DNA from: an uncultured Clostridia bacterium
GTDB lineage: Bacteria > Bacillota > Clostridia > Oscillospirales > Ruminococcaceae
Direction: 5' to 3'
Length of the DNA stretch: 45,168 nt
NCBI GenBank assembly: GCA_944386285.1
Contig: CALXAM010000014.1
Location: 1 to 45,168, forward strand
Below are positions 32,923-42,489 of this stretch, in pieces. Within the stretch, counting starts at the first letter, position 1. Each line of letters starts with the position of its first letter. The notes under the pieces were generated by a model. It was not told the origin of the DNA and did not search any database. It saw only the letters and a list, made by a program, of their open reading frames with translations. Both the position numbers and the translations under genes were made by a program.

Positions 32923-33659
32923 TGGAAGAGCCGCTTCAGTTTAAGCTGGAAGGATTTGAAGGCCCGCTCGATCTATTGCTGCATTTGATCGCAAAGCACA
33001 AGCTCGATATTCAAAATATCGAAATCACGATTCTGCTCACACAGTATCTTGACTATATCGGGCAGATGAAACGTGCGAACATGGAGATTGCCGCGTCGTT
33101 TCTTTCCATGGCAGCGCGTCTTGTGTATATCAAAACGGCGTCGCTTCTGCCGAAATATGAAGAGGAGAGCGAGCAGTTAAAGCGGGAATTGTCCGGACAG
33201 CTCATTGAGTATCAGCTGTTGAAAGAAGTCGTGCAGAAGATGCAGCAGCGGTATCAGGACGGCATTTACATCCGTTCGCCGATGGAGATAAAAGCCGATC
33301 TGACCTATTCGTTTACGCACGACAGTACCGTGCTTGCGGCGGCGTATCTTGCAGCGGCAGGACGCGGCAAACGCAGACTTCCGCCGCCGCGTGCGGCATT
33401 TTCGCAAATTGTATCCAGGCGGATTGTACCGGTGGAAAGCCGGATTTTATATGTGCTTGACCGGCTTTACCGGGAAGATTTTATTCCCTATGAAACGTTT
33501 TTTGAAAGCGGTGACAGAAGCGAGCGGGTCGCCACCTTTTTGGCGATGCTCGAACTCATTAAAACGGGGCGCATTTGTGTAAGCGACGACAACAAAACGG
33601 TTTATTTCGCGCCCGGACAGCCGCAGCAGGAGAAGGAGGCACAGACGGATGACGATTGA
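32919..33659 (+). CDS. scpA: segregation and condensation protein A
   Basis: The 246-residue protein is the kleisin subunit of the bacterial SMC condensin. The N-terminal part has FKLEGFEGPLDLLLHLIAKH and FLSMAARLVYIKTASLLPKY. The C-terminal winged helix contains FLAMLELIKTGRI. Its start overlaps the protease gene and its end overlaps scpB by 11 bases, so the two condensin genes are translationally linked. Confidence 0.95.
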   Translation: MMEEPLQFKLEGFEGPLDLLLHLIAKHKLDIQNIEITILLTQYLDYIGQMKRANMEIAASFLSMAARLVYIKTASLLPKYEEESEQLKRELSGQLIEYQLLKEVVQKMQQRYQDGIYIRSPMEIKADLTYSFTHDSTVLAAAYLAAAGRGKRRLPPPRAAFSQIVSRRIVPVESRILYVLDRLYREDFIPYETFFESGDRSERVATFLAMLELIKTGRICVSDDNKTVYFAPGQPQQEKEAQTDDD

Positions 33660-34215
33660 GGCGCTTTGTGCATCGGTGGAAGCGATTTTGTTTGCTTCGG
33701 GCGAGCCGGTGGAGGCGAATAAAATCGCACAGGTTTTAGAGATAGAAGAAGATTTTTTGCATAAAGTGATGAAAACGATGCAGGATAAATATGACAGTCC
33801 CGCTTCCGGTTTGCAGCTTGTTCAGTTGGGGAAAAGCTATCAGCTGTGTACGAAACCTGTTCATGCAAAGCTGATTCAGCAGGCGCTTTTGATTCGGAAA
33901 AACGTCCCGCTTTCCAATGCAGCGATGGAGGTGCTGGCAGTCATTGCATACAATCAGCCGGTGACCCGTGCATTCATCGAGCAGGTACGCGGCGTGGACA
34001 GCGCACAGGTGGTTTCTACATTGGTGGAAAAAGGACTGGTGGAAGAGGCAGGAAGGCTTGAAATTCCGGGTCGTCCGATCGCCTATCAGACAACACCGGC
34101 ATTTCTGCGTACCTTCGGCATTTCTTCGCTGTCCGAGCTTCCTCCGCTGCCGAATGAAGAACGCGGCGGGCAGGAGGACGAGGCAAACGAGAAAACGCAG
34201 GATGAAACGGTGTGA
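33649..34215 (+). CDS. scpB: segregation and condensation protein B
   Basis: The 188-residue protein has the two winged-helix domains of ScpB: SVEAILFASGEPVEANKIAQ, then YQLCTKPVHAKLIQQ, AAMEVLAVIAYNQPVTRAFI and GRPIAYQTTPAFLRTFGISS. It binds ScpA and SMC. AGAAGGAGG lies just upstream within scpA. A charged tail of about 25 residues follows the conserved part. Confidence 0.95.
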   Translation: MTIEALCASVEAILFASGEPVEANKIAQVLEIEEDFLHKVMKTMQDKYDSPASGLQLVQLGKSYQLCTKPVHAKLIQQALLIRKNVPLSNAAMEVLAVIAYNQPVTRAFIEQVRGVDSAQVVSTLVEKGLVEEAGRLEIPGRPIAYQTTPAFLRTFGISSLSELPPLPNEERGGQEDEANEKTQDETV

Positions 34216-34233
34216 CCGCACGGAGGTGAAGGG

Positions 34234-34995
34234 ATGACCGCATGGTGGATTGCTTTGGCAGTTATCCTGCTTTTGACTGGATTTTTGTTAGCGAGTGTCA
34301 CGGTCAAGGTCACTGTCTCCGATACCGTGCGGATCTGGGTCGGCGCATTCGGCATTCGATTTTTGATTCTGCCGGCAAAGCAAAAGAAGAAGCAAAAGAA
34401 AAAACGAAAGAAAAAGAAAAAAGCGGCGGCTGCCCGCAAAAGCAGGCCGGCGGCGAAAAAAGCACAGAAGCCAAAAGAAAAGCCGCATGAGCAGTCGTTT
34501 GCGGAAACCGTTTCGTTTGCAGTCGATTTGCTTCGTGCCACGGTGCCGGGCGCAGTGGCGCTCGTGAAAAAAATTCGGTTTGTGAACATGCGTGTGTTTG
34601 TTTCGGTTGGTGCAGACAGTGCGGATGAAACCGCGATCCGCTATGGAATGGTGTGCGGCGCAGTATATAACACACTGGCGGCGATTGATTCGATGATGAC
34701 ACTGCGGGTAAAATCGGTCGATGTCGTTTCCGATTTTGTCACAGGTGAAATGCAATATGACATTTCCTTTTTGGCGAAACTGCGCATCGGTTCCATTTTA
34801 AAAGCGGCGATCGGGATTCTTATTTCGATCCTCCGCACAATACTCAAACGAAACGCACAGCAAGAAGAAGCCTTGCAGGCAATGCAAAAACAGAAAGGAT
34901 TGAAACAATATGAGCGAACATCCGATCAACGGCATGATGGACACAACAATGGAAAAAATCCGCAAAATGGTGGACGTAAACACGATCATCGGTGA
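34234..34995 (+). CDS. DUF2953 domain membrane-anchored protein
   Basis: The 253-residue protein has an N-terminal helix (about 4-24). A very basic segment follows (about 48-85: strings of Lys with Arg, Ala and Gln). A DUF2953-like domain comes next (about 95-205), with VNMRVFVSVGADSADETAIR, YGMVCGAVYNTL and a hydrophobic stretch near 190-207. The gene continues into a polar tail that overlaps gerW by 86 bases in another frame. DUF2953 genes are regularly found next to gerW/ytfJ in spore formers, so a spore-related role is plausible but unproven. GGAGGTGAAGG precedes the ATG. Confidence 0.8.
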   Translation: MTAWWIALAVILLLTGFLLASVTVKVTVSDTVRIWVGAFGIRFLILPAKQKKKQKKKRKKKKKAAAARKSRPAAKKAQKPKEKPHEQSFAETVSFAVDLLRATVPGAVALVKKIRFVNMRVFVSVGADSADETAIRYGMVCGAVYNTLAAIDSMMTLRVKSVDVVSDFVTGEMQYDISFLAKLRIGSILKAAIGILISILRTILKRNAQQEEALQAMQKQKGLKQYERTSDQRHDGHNNGKNPQNGGRKHDHR

Positions 34996-35320
34996 TCCGA
35001 TTTCCTGTCCGGACGGAACGATCATTATTCCGGTTTCAAAAGTGGGATTCGGCTTTGCCGCAGGCGGTTCGGACTGGCCGTCCAAAACGCCCAAGGATTT
35101 GTTCGGCGGCGGAAGCGGCGCCGGCGTGTCGATTCAGCCAATCGCATTTTTGGTCGTATCAAACGGAGAAGTCCGGCTTTTAAAGATGGAAGCGGATGCA
35201 AGTGCAGTGAGCAGCGTGATCGAAGCGCTTCCGTCGGTCATTTCGACATTTACTTCCATGGTCGGCAAGAAAGAAAAAGAGAAAGAGAAGAAAGAAAAAG
35301 AACCGTCCGCCGAAGAATAA
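34910..35320 (+). CDS. gerW: GerW/YtfJ family sporulation protein
   Basis: The 136-residue protein matches YtfJ (GerW): IRKMVDVNTIIGDPISCPDG, then TIIIPVSKVGFGFAAGGSDW, a glycine-rich segment (LFGGGSGAGVSIQPIAF) and a Lys/Glu tail. In Bacillus, GerW is needed for proper spore germination. The ATG at 34910 follows AGAAAGGATTG inside the DUF2953 frame. A terminator begins 15 bases after its stop. Confidence 0.9.
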   Translation: MSEHPINGMMDTTMEKIRKMVDVNTIIGDPISCPDGTIIIPVSKVGFGFAAGGSDWPSKTPKDLFGGGSGAGVSIQPIAFLVVSNGEVRLLKMEADASAVSSVIEALPSVISTFTSMVGKKEKEKEKKEKEPSAEE

Positions 35321-35334
35321 AAATAGGACAGCTT

Positions 35335-35387
35335 ATGTCTGCATACAATGGCATTGTGCGATTTGTATGCGGACATTTTTGTTTTTT
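35335..35387 (+). terminator. intrinsic terminator after gerW
   Basis: ATGTCTGCATACA pairs with TGTATGCGGACAT, with one G-T pair, around a 16-base loop. T-rich sequence follows (TTTTTGTTTTTT). The next gene starts shortly after, so it depends on readthrough or on a promoter I did not identify. Confidence 0.8.
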
Positions 35388-35401
35388 AGGAGGATTTTAC
35401 T

Positions 35402-36538
35402 ATGCGGCGGCGACTCATCAGTCTTGTTATTTGTCTTTCGTTGTTTGCAGCGGGGATTCGGGTGTCTGCCGGCGATTCGATTTCGGCAAAGGCGTATCTT
35501 TTGATGGATGCGGCAACCGGAAAAATTTTAGCGGCGAAAAACGAAACGGAGCGCCTTCCGATTGCGAGCACCACAAAGATCATGACGGCGCTGCTTGCAC
35601 TCGAACAGCCGAATGTGAAAGAACGGTTTTGTGTGGACGCGGACGCCATTCAAGCGGAGGGGTCGTCGATGGGGCTTCTGCCGGGCGACGAGGTCAGTCT
35701 TTATGATTTGGCAGGCGGGATGCTGAGTGCTTCGGGCAACGATGCCGCCAATGCAGCAGCCGTACGTATCGGGGGCGATCTTTCCACATTCGCGCAGATG
35801 ATGAACGACCGCGCCGCATCGCTTTCCATGAAGGATACGCATTTTGTCACACCGTCCGGACTGCATGACGACGAACATTACTCCACCGCAAAAGACCTAG
35901 CGATGCTTGCGCGCGAAGCGCTCCAAAATCCGATGTTCCGCACGCTTTGCAGTCAAACGCATGTAATACTCTATTACGGAAATCCGCCGTACTACCGCAC
36001 ACTTACCAATCATAACCGGCTTCTTTCCTCCTATGACGGCTGTATCGGTGTCAAAACAGGATATACGAAAGCCGCCGGACGCTGTCTGGTATCTGCCGCA
36101 GAGCGCGACGGTGTGACACTCATTTGTGTCACGCTGTCTGCGCCAAACGACTGGGAAGATCATAAAACACTGCTTGACCGCGGCTTTCGCACGGTAGTGC
36201 CGGTCAGCAAGGAAGCCGACGTGTCGGATGTGCGCATCCCGATTGTGGGAGGCGAAGCACAAGCTGTTTGTGTCAAAGCGAATACGGAATTGACCGCATG
36301 GCTCAGTGAAACAGAGTGGCAGGAAGTAGAGCGTACGATTTTTTGCCGGCCGTTTTTGTATGCCCCCGTAAAAGAAGGGGATTGTGTCGGCAGTGCAGTG
36401 TATACCTATCACAGGAATGTGATCGGCAGTGTTCCGCTCATCGCTTCTTCCACTGTTTCCTATTGTGAAGAAACGCCTTCCGTCTGGGATCAAATCCTTT
36501 CATTTTTCAAAGAACATCTTCGGTTACCGATCGGTTAA
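35402..36538 (+). CDS. D-alanyl-D-alanine carboxypeptidase (PBP5/DacF family)
   Basis: The 378-residue protein has a signal peptide (about 1-22, cut near VSAGD) and the serine-peptidase S11 motifs. These are SxxK at S56-K59 (IASTTKIMTALLA), SGN at 111-113, and KTG at 218-220 (GVKTGYTKAAG). A C-terminal beta-rich domain follows, with a short hydrophobic/amphipathic tail. It trims D-Ala from peptidoglycan pentapeptides outside the cell. DacF-type members act in spore cortex formation, which would fit the gerW neighbour; a vegetative role is equally possible. AGGAGG lies nine bases before the ATG. Confidence 0.9.
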   Translation: MRRRLISLVICLSLFAAGIRVSAGDSISAKAYLLMDAATGKILAAKNETERLPIASTTKIMTALLALEQPNVKERFCVDADAIQAEGSSMGLLPGDEVSLYDLAGGMLSASGNDAANAAAVRIGGDLSTFAQMMNDRAASLSMKDTHFVTPSGLHDDEHYSTAKDLAMLAREALQNPMFRTLCSQTHVILYYGNPPYYRTLTNHNRLLSSYDGCIGVKTGYTKAAGRCLVSAAERDGVTLICVTLSAPNDWEDHKTLLDRGFRTVVPVSKEADVSDVRIPIVGGEAQAVCVKANTELTAWLSETEWQEVERTIFCRPFLYAPVKEGDCVGSAVYTYHRNVIGSVPLIASSTVSYCEETPSVWDQILSFFKEHLRLPIG

Positions 36539-36552
36539 AAAACCCTTTTTGT

Positions 36553-36581
36553 TTGCTTTTTTGATAAAATTATGATATATT
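36553..36581 (+). promoter_or_regulatory. candidate promoter of the MoxR operon
   Basis: TTGCTT (36553-36558) and TATATT (36576-36581) are 17 bases apart, 37 bases before the ATG. The region is AT-rich, so the match is only moderate evidence. Confidence 0.45.
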
Positions 36582-36617
36582 AAACAAAGAACGGAATGAT
36601 AAAACGGAGGAATCAGT

Positions 36618-37583
36618 ATGGCGATGAATCAGGGATCGGGTGCACAGCCTGCGCACCGCATTATTGGTGAAGTGCGGAAGGTGATCCACGGAAAAGACGA
36701 GGTCATCGAACAGGTGATGATCGCAATTTTGGCACGCGGACACATTTTGATTGAAGATATTCCCGGTGTGGGCAAGACGACGCTTGCGATCGCGTTTTCA
36801 AAAGCCACACAGCTTAAATATAATCGGATTCAGTTTACGCCTGACGTCGTTCCGAGCGATGTCACAGGATATACCATGTATCAAAAAAGCGACGGCCGGT
36901 TTGTATTTGTACCGGGCGCTGTCATGTGCAATTTTTTGCTCGCGGATGAAATCAACCGAACCTCTTCGAGAACCCAGTCTGCACTGCTTCAGGTCATGGA
37001 GGAGGGAACCGTGACAGTGGAGCAAAAAACATATCGCTGTCCGGACCCGTTTATCGTAATGGCGACGCAGAATCCGTTCGGTTACGCCGGAACACAGAAG
37101 CTGCCGGAATCGCAGCTCGACCGTTTTTTGTTCCGTCTTTCCATGGGATATCCGGATGAGTCGCACGAGGTTTCCATGCTGCGTGCAAAACGCGGCGCGG
37201 AGGAATCACAGGTGACCCCTGTTGCGACCAAAGAAGATATTTTAAGAATGCAGAGTGAAACGGACAGTGTGTTTGTCCACGATCATATTTTGATGTACAT
37301 TACCAGAATTTCCGCACAGACCAGAAATCATCCGTCGATTGCGCTTGGACTCAGTCCGCGCGGTTCGATTGCGATTATGCGTGCGGCGAAAGCGCATGCG
37401 TATCTGCACGATCGGATGTATGTGGTTCCGCAGGACGTGATGCAGGTGCTTCCCTTTGCGATGCATCATCGTATTGTTTTAAAGTCGGGCATTCCGGCTG
37501 CCGACCAAACGTATGAGGCGATTTTGTCGGACATTTACCGCACCGTTGCACCGCCGCGGATTGAAATGCCGGAGGGTTTGTGA
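36618..37583 (+). CDS. MoxR-type AAA+ ATPase
   Basis: The 321-residue protein has a Walker A motif, GVGKTT, from residue 50, and a Walker B with LLADEINR. The sensor 1 region is PFIVMATQNPFGYAGTQKLP, with PESQLDRFLFRLSMGYPDE. These are the hallmarks of MoxR ATPases, thought to act as chaperones for the assembly of cell-surface or von Willebrand-domain proteins. It is the first gene of a MoxR-DUF58-transglutaminase unit; the next start overlaps its final base. Confidence 0.92.
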   Translation: MAMNQGSGAQPAHRIIGEVRKVIHGKDEVIEQVMIAILARGHILIEDIPGVGKTTLAIAFSKATQLKYNRIQFTPDVVPSDVTGYTMYQKSDGRFVFVPGAVMCNFLLADEINRTSSRTQSALLQVMEEGTVTVEQKTYRCPDPFIVMATQNPFGYAGTQKLPESQLDRFLFRLSMGYPDESHEVSMLRAKRGAEESQVTPVATKEDILRMQSETDSVFVHDHILMYITRISAQTRNHPSIALGLSPRGSIAIMRAAKAHAYLHDRMYVVPQDVMQVLPFAMHHRIVLKSGIPAADQTYEAILSDIYRTVAPPRIEMPEGL

Positions 37584-38737
37584 TGAAAAGGGCAAGAGGA
37601 ATCGGAATTGCGCTGCTGTTGATTTGCTGTGGAGCGTTTGTGTTTATCACGGATTATGTGGGCGCTGTCATAGCAATATGCGGTGTGTCAATTATGTGCA
37701 TTTCATTTCTCTGCGCGCTTGTGGGACGAATCGATGTGAAGCTTCATTTACATACCTTGCAGTTTGTCGAGGAAAACCAGCCGCTTTCTTTTCAAATCGA
37801 AGTGAAAAACGGCGCTGTTTTTCCGCCCGGATGGCTTTGCGTGCGTGCTGAAATCGTCAATCTGTTTACCGAAGAAACAGAAGTAAAGCGAGTCGTCATT
37901 CCTTTGAGCGTCCGCTGTGATACGTCTTTGCAGTTTTCAAAAATTTCTGCACATTGCGGTGCTTATTGCATTCGTGTACGGTCGGCAATCATCTATGATT
38001 TTTTTGGATTTCTTCCGATTCCGTGCAAACGTCCGGCAGCCCATCAAACGACGATATTGCCGCAGCGTCTGCCGGTTGATGTGGAGCGCATCTGCCTGCC
38101 CGTGTATGAGGATTTCAAATCATTGGGCGAAGGGAAGAGCACACTCCGCACGGATACGACAGGTGTGCGTGAATACCTGCCCGGGGACTCCATGCGGGAT
38201 ATTCACTGGAAACTCTCGGTGCGGACAGATAATCTCTTTGTGCGGGAATATGCCGCGCCGCACACCGCAAGCTTTTGTATGATTGCGATGAACAATGGCG
38301 TGAATCTTTCACTGAAACAGTCTGAGCAGTGGGCTTGTATTGTCCATACGCTCGCACATGTGCTGCTTGCACATCAGGTTTCATTTACCGTGATGTTTTG
38401 TGACACTGCCGGTGTTTCGGAATGTGCGATCGGTTGTGAAGATGACTGGACACGTGCGATGCGTTCGATCTTATCGGTGCCGATGCAGCGGACAAACTGC
38501 CCGGTTTCTCGTGTAAAGGAAAAAGACTTTACAAATAAATATTCGGTTCTTGTAACGGCACAACCGGATCAGCCGGCGCAATGGATTGGCCAAAGCAATA
38601 CGGATGTGCTGTTTATCGGCTCGCTTCCATATCTGCCGCATGACAGCGGACAGAAAATTGTTTCGATTGAAACAATGAACGCTGAAGCGATCAAACGTGC
38701 ACTCACTGTACTTTTGATGCAGGAGGGAGATCGATGA
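37583..38737 (+). CDS. DUF58 domain membrane protein
   Basis: The 384-residue protein has two N-terminal helices (about 7-25 and 28-48). A beta-rich middle follows, then the DUF58 signature YLPGDSMRDIHWKLSVRTDN (about 190-210) with LFVREY. The DUF58 region has a degenerate von Willebrand A-like fold. The ATG at 37583 has GGAGGG (37571-37576) upstream and is preferred to the GTG at 37580. It overlaps MoxR by one base and the transglutaminase by four. MoxR-DUF58 pairs are widespread and their precise function is not settled. Confidence 0.9.
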   Translation: MKRARGIGIALLLICCGAFVFITDYVGAVIAICGVSIMCISFLCALVGRIDVKLHLHTLQFVEENQPLSFQIEVKNGAVFPPGWLCVRAEIVNLFTEETEVKRVVIPLSVRCDTSLQFSKISAHCGAYCIRVRSAIIYDFFGFLPIPCKRPAAHQTTILPQRLPVDVERICLPVYEDFKSLGEGKSTLRTDTTGVREYLPGDSMRDIHWKLSVRTDNLFVREYAAPHTASFCMIAMNNGVNLSLKQSEQWACIVHTLAHVLLAHQVSFTVMFCDTAGVSECAIGCEDDWTRAMRSILSVPMQRTNCPVSRVKEKDFTNKYSVLVTAQPDQPAQWIGQSNTDVLFIGSLPYLPHDSGQKIVSIETMNAEAIKRALTVLLMQEGDR

Positions 38738-41343
38738 AGCAACAAAAAGCAAGAAAATATGACAAGGAAAACGCCTTTACAGTAAAAATTTCCCAGCAGC
38801 CTGCCTCCACCATGATGGGAGAGTATCTGACAGAGTATTTGACGGTTACGCTTTCTGTGTTTGCCGCGCTGTTCACGCTCGAATATGTTTTGAAAGCGGG
38901 AATCGGGTCATACTACAGCACCATTGTCCCCACCTTGTTTCCGATTCTTTTGATCTTGTCCGGTGTGATTTTTTCGGGACTTGCCGTTTACATGTTCAAT
39001 AAGCCAAAGCGGATGGTGCAGCTGATTTATGGACTGTCCGCACTGCTGGTTGTTGTCTTGTGCCTTTATTGGGTATTGCCGACCGCGCAGGTGCTCAGCG
39101 AAGCGATTGCGGTCAGTACGTACAAATGGTTTTCGATTGATCTTCCGGTGCTCGGTGTTTACGAGCGGATTACATTTGCGCAGCTGGGTACCGCTGTTCC
39201 GATCGCATTTATTGTTTTTTCATTCTGCCTTTCTGTTTTGTTTTCGGTGGCAGTCATTCGGGTGCGGCGGCTGTGGTTATTTGTGCTGTTTCTGCTTCCG
39301 TTTTTTTGGCTCGCAGCCAATTACGACGCACAGCCGAATGATTTCTGCATCGGCCTGATTCTTCTTTCCTTGGCTGCGATGATTCCGTTTTCCATTGCGC
39401 GCATTCGCGGCAAACGGAAGGGAAAACAGAAAAAAAGCATGGTACGCCCGGCTGGACCGAGTCTTGCGTTTGTTTCAGCGGGAGTTGCCGCGATCATCCT
39501 TTTCTCGATCGCGGTTCCGAGAGCGGCGTATACACATCCCGAGGTATTTTCGGCAAACGCTTCCAATCCGTTTGAATCGTTTTGGCAGCTGTTTACGCAC
39601 TCAAACAGCGGGATGAGCGGCGGTAAGCTTGGGGATATTCAAACGCTGACCCGCAATGGCGCGTCCCATCTTGAAGTAACCGGACTGACCGAAAAAGACA
39701 CCGTGTATTTAAAAGGATATACGGGAAGCGTGTATACCGGGCGATCGTTTGAAACGCTTCCGGAGAATCAATATACGAAAAATCTCGACGGCTTCCCGCA
39801 TAGTCTGCGGGACAAGCGGGATGCGCTTTGGGAAGAGTATAACCATACACCGCTCGATCTGTTTGAACCGTTCTGGCGCAGTGGGCTCATGGAAATCATG
39901 GGCGGCTCGGCAGAGACAAACGAGCGAACCATCACCGTGAAACGAACCGGCGCGGACAGCCGGTACACCTATGTGCCGTATTACGCATATGCAATGGATG
40001 ACGCAGATACGTTTTCAAAGGATCAGGTCTATTATGACGCCGGGTTAGCACCCAATCGCAGCGGTGAATGGACGTTTTCGATGTATGCGTTTCCGGATGA
40101 CCAGTTCGGAAATGTTGTTCGGAAGATGTCGCTTAACGAGGAGCGCCATCTGTTACAGGAGCGCGCTGATTTAAGACTCAACGGCGCAGAACCGTATGTC
40201 GACTATGTGACGTTTTATCAATCGTTTGCGAAACAGATGTATACAGCACTTCCGTCGGACGGCCGGTTTGACTGGATGAACGATCTGTTTTGGGACAATA
40301 TGTCGCTTAAGGATATCATTGATGTTGTCAAGCAAACGGTACAGGATGGAACCACATATAGCTTGACCCCTGGGATTACACCGCAGGATCAGGATTTTGT
40401 CAATCACTTCCTGCTAGAAAATAAAAAGGGTTTTTGTATGCACTATGCCGCGGCAGCGGTCATGCTGTTCCGTGCGGCAGGGGTGCCGGCGCGGTACGCG
40501 GAAGGATATGTTGTCACAAGCAATGATGTGAAAAACGCGAAAAACGGTGTTTCGGTGATTCGTGATACGAATGCGCATGCCTGGGCAGAAATCTACTTTG
40601 AACCGCTTGGCTGGATACCGATTGAAGTGACGCCCGGATTTTCATCTTCTTCGATCGCGGCTGTGCCGGATGAAGAAGCATCGGACAATTCTGCTGAATC
40701 ATCGGAAGAAAGTGACGAAACCGCTGTGGAATCTTCTGAAGCAGAGTCCTCTGAGGAAGAGAGCGTTTTAGAATCCAGTGCGTCAGAATCGAGTGCTTTG
40801 GAATCGGAAAGCAGTCAAAGTGATTCGCTTGTATCTTCTGCGCCGGAATCAGGCGATCAGACGCTTACTTCGGGCGGTGCGTCCTTTGGGCAGAATGGTC
40901 AGATCAGTATCAGCAGAATGCCCTCGTGGATTTTGATTGCCGCAGGCGGTGTGCTGTTTGTGGTTTTGCTGTGCCTTGGCCTTTTATGGGCGCGGACGAT
41001 CCATCTTCGCCGGCGCCGGCAAATCTTGTATTCGGGTGACCGCAACCGTGCGGCATGCGCGGCGTATGCAGAGTGTCTTTCCTTGCTTTCGATGATCGGC
41101 ATGAAAAAAGAATCGTTTGAAGACGATCATGCGTTTGCAGCACGGGTTGACCGAAGTGCTTTGGCGGGAATCATGTTTGAGGAAATCACGAAGATCGCAG
41201 AGTGCGCACGGTTTTCCGGTGTGCAGATCAGCGAAGAAGAACGCGCGCAGATGATTGTCTGTGTACGCCGGTTAGAACGGTATGTCAGCGCACATCTTTC
41301 ACCGTTTTTGAAGATTCGTTATTGGATGCGGTATCCATTATGA
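38734..41343 (+). CDS. transglutaminase-like membrane protein (TgpA-like)
   Basis: The 869-residue protein starts with about six membrane helices (about 30-215) and one more at about 245-265. A large extracytoplasmic region contains a transglutaminase core with cysteine C568 ([20 protein letters not shown]), histidine H615 ([15 protein letters not shown]) and the third position as Glu in PIEVTPGF. A Ser/Glu-rich linker (about 650-710) and a final helix (about 732-755) precede a cytoplasmic domain. This is the TgpA-type arrangement that accompanies MoxR-DUF58. Its substrates are unknown; cell-wall or protein crosslinking or cleavage is possible. Its last six bases overlap the end of spoIID on the opposite strand. 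Confidence 0.9.
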   Translation: MKQQKARKYDKENAFTVKISQQPASTMMGEYLTEYLTVTLSVFAALFTLEYVLKAGIGSYYSTIVPTLFPILLILSGVIFSGLAVYMFNKPKRMVQLIYGLSALLVVVLCLYWVLPTAQVLSEAIAVSTYKWFSIDLPVLGVYERITFAQLGTAVPIAFIVFSFCLSVLFSVAVIRVRRLWLFVLFLLPFFWLAANYDAQPNDFCIGLILLSLAAMIPFSIARIRGKRKGKQKKSMVRPAGPSLAFVSAGVAAIILFSIAVPRAAYTHPEVFSANASNPFESFWQLFTHSNSGMSGGKLGDIQTLTRNGASHLEVTGLTEKDTVYLKGYTGSVYTGRSFETLPENQYTKNLDGFPHSLRDKRDALWEEYNHTPLDLFEPFWRSGLMEIMGGSAETNERTITVKRTGADSRYTYVPYYAYAMDDADTFSKDQVYYDAGLAPNRSGEWTFSMYAFPDDQFGNVVRKMSLNEERHLLQERADLRLNGAEPYVDYVTFYQSFAKQMYTALPSDGRFDWMNDLFWDNMSLKDIIDVVKQTVQDGTTYSLTPGITPQDQDFVNHFLLENKKGFCMHYAAAAVMLFRAAGVPARYAEGYVVTSNDVKNAKNGVSVIRDTNAHAWAEIYFEPLGWIPIEVTPGFSSSSIAAVPDEEASDNSAESSEESDETAVESSEAESSEEESVLESSASESSALESESSQSDSLVSSAPESGDQTLTSGGASFGQNGQISISRMPSWILIAAGGVLFVVLLCLGLLWARTIHLRRRRQILYSGDRNRAACAAYAECLSLLSMIGMKKESFEDDHAFAARVDRSALAGIMFEEITKIAECARFSGVQISEEERAQMIVCVRRLERYVSAHLSPFLKIRYWMRYPL

Positions 41344-42288
41344 ATTCGGGATGGCGGAAAGCGTCGTACCCGGATAATAGTGGGCGAGGATTTCTTCATA
41401 CGTCTGTCCCTGACGGGCAAAGAAATCGGCGCCGTATTGGCTCATGCCGACCCCGTGTCCATAGCCTTTTGTTTCGATCGTAAACGTGTCAGACGCGTAG
41501 GAAACGGTGAAATTGGCAGACGCCAGAGATAACTGTGTGCGCAGGTCGGTTCCTTTGATTGTTTTATCGCCTGCGGTGATGGTGAGAACAGAACCGGCGT
41601 CGCTTCTGACCGGGTCTTTAAGCCATGCAGCCGGATCTTCAGGCAGTGTGATCGAACTGTCGATTTGTAAAATGGCTGTTTTCATTTCATCGGCAGAAAC
41701 CGTTTTTGTCTGTGAATAATCAGGCGAGAGGGAATCGCCCTCGCTTGTTGTACTGACTAAATATGCAGCAGATGTTCCGAAAATGTCTGCTGCATTTTCT
41801 GTTTTTCCGGAGGAAACCGCGTGAAACATCGCGAGTGCCGGTTTGTCCTCGTATAAAAGGACCTGATCGATTACAGCGCTGACGGCCTGATCGAGTTTTT
41901 GCTCATACGCATCAAATGCGTCGCCCCAGAGTTCTCTGCGTCCTGCTTCGTCAAGATATGCCTGACAGGAGGCAGGGTCCGTGGAGAGGTAGGGCGTTCC
42001 CGGTATGTATTCGGGATCGTTTAGGCATTGCTGAATGCGGTAAAGCGCATAGGAATGCGCTGCGACAGCTTGTGCCTTGACCGCTTCTTCGTGATAAGAT
42101 AAGGGGATTTCCGCGGCGACAACGCCTTTTATGTATTCAAGCGGTGTAAGCGAAAGAATCTGATTGGTCTGCGTGTCCTCTACAAGATACGTCCCGTCAC
42201 GATTGGGGCTTATCCGAAACAGGACAAGCATCGGAACAAGGAAAAGTGCCAAAAAGATCAAAAGAAAAGAAGTAAAAAGCCGTTTCAT
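41338..42288 (-). CDS. spoIID: stage II sporulation protein D (SpoIID/LytB-type lytic transglycosylase)
   Basis: The 316-residue protein has an N-terminal membrane anchor (about 4-24) and the SpoIID domain: [34 protein letters not shown], a central region with [15 protein letters not shown], and [20 protein letters not shown] near the end. In Bacillus SpoIID cleaves peptidoglycan glycan strands during engulfment. GAGGATG lies seven bases before the ATG on this strand. It is the only minus-strand gene and converges on the transglutaminase with a six-base overlap and no terminator between. Its promoter, expected to be sigma-E-type, was not resolved. Confidence 0.93.
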   Translation of the reverse strand: MKRLFTSFLLIFLALFLVPMLVLFRISPNRDGTYLVEDTQTNQILSLTPLEYIKGVVAAEIPLSYHEEAVKAQAVAAHSYALYRIQQCLNDPEYIPGTPYLSTDPASCQAYLDEAGRRELWGDAFDAYEQKLDQAVSAVIDQVLLYEDKPALAMFHAVSSGKTENAADIFGTSAAYLVSTTSEGDSLSPDYSQTKTVSADEMKTAILQIDSSITLPEDPAAWLKDPVRSDAGSVLTITAGDKTIKGTDLRTQLSLASANFTVSYASDTFTIETKGYGHGVGMSQYGADFFARQGQTYEEILAHYYPGTTLSAIPNS

Positions 42289-42328
42289 TCAAACATCCTC
42301 ACTTTCATGCATGAAAATATTTTTTATC

Positions 42329-42364
42329 CTGCAAAAACAGGGGAACACAATAAGTGTTTTGCAG
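42329..42364. other. two-part hairpin upstream of spoIID
   Basis: CTGCAA (42329-42334) pairs with TTGCAG (42359-42364) and, inside it, AACAC (42344-42348) pairs with GTGTT (42354-42358). A nine-base bulge lies on the left side only. It lies in the leader or promoter region of spoIID. Its meaning is unknown. Confidence 0.35.
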
Positions 42365-42381
42365 AATCAAAGATTTTTTTG

Positions 42382-42411
42382 AATAATTGAAGAAGAAATC
42401 TTTCAATTATT
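42382..42411. promoter_or_regulatory. perfect inverted repeat between spoIID and citrate synthase
   Basis: AATAATTGAA (42382-42391) and TTCAATTATT (42402-42411) are perfect inverted copies with a ten-base spacer, 14 bases before the citrate synthase -35. No T tract follows on either strand, so an operator is likelier than a terminator. Confidence 0.4.
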
Positions 42412-42424
42412 TTAGCGATTTGCA

Positions 42425-42453
42425 TTGACACAATACCGGCGCTTTGCTATAAT
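42425..42453 (+). promoter_or_regulatory. consensus promoter of citrate synthase
   Basis: TTGACA (42425-42430) and TATAAT (42448-42453) are separated by 17 bases, with a TGC extension before the -10. This is the best sigma-A-type promoter in the window. Confidence 0.85.
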
Positions 42454-42489
42454 GGTGATACGCATTGAAAAAGAAAGAGGGGCGGATAT

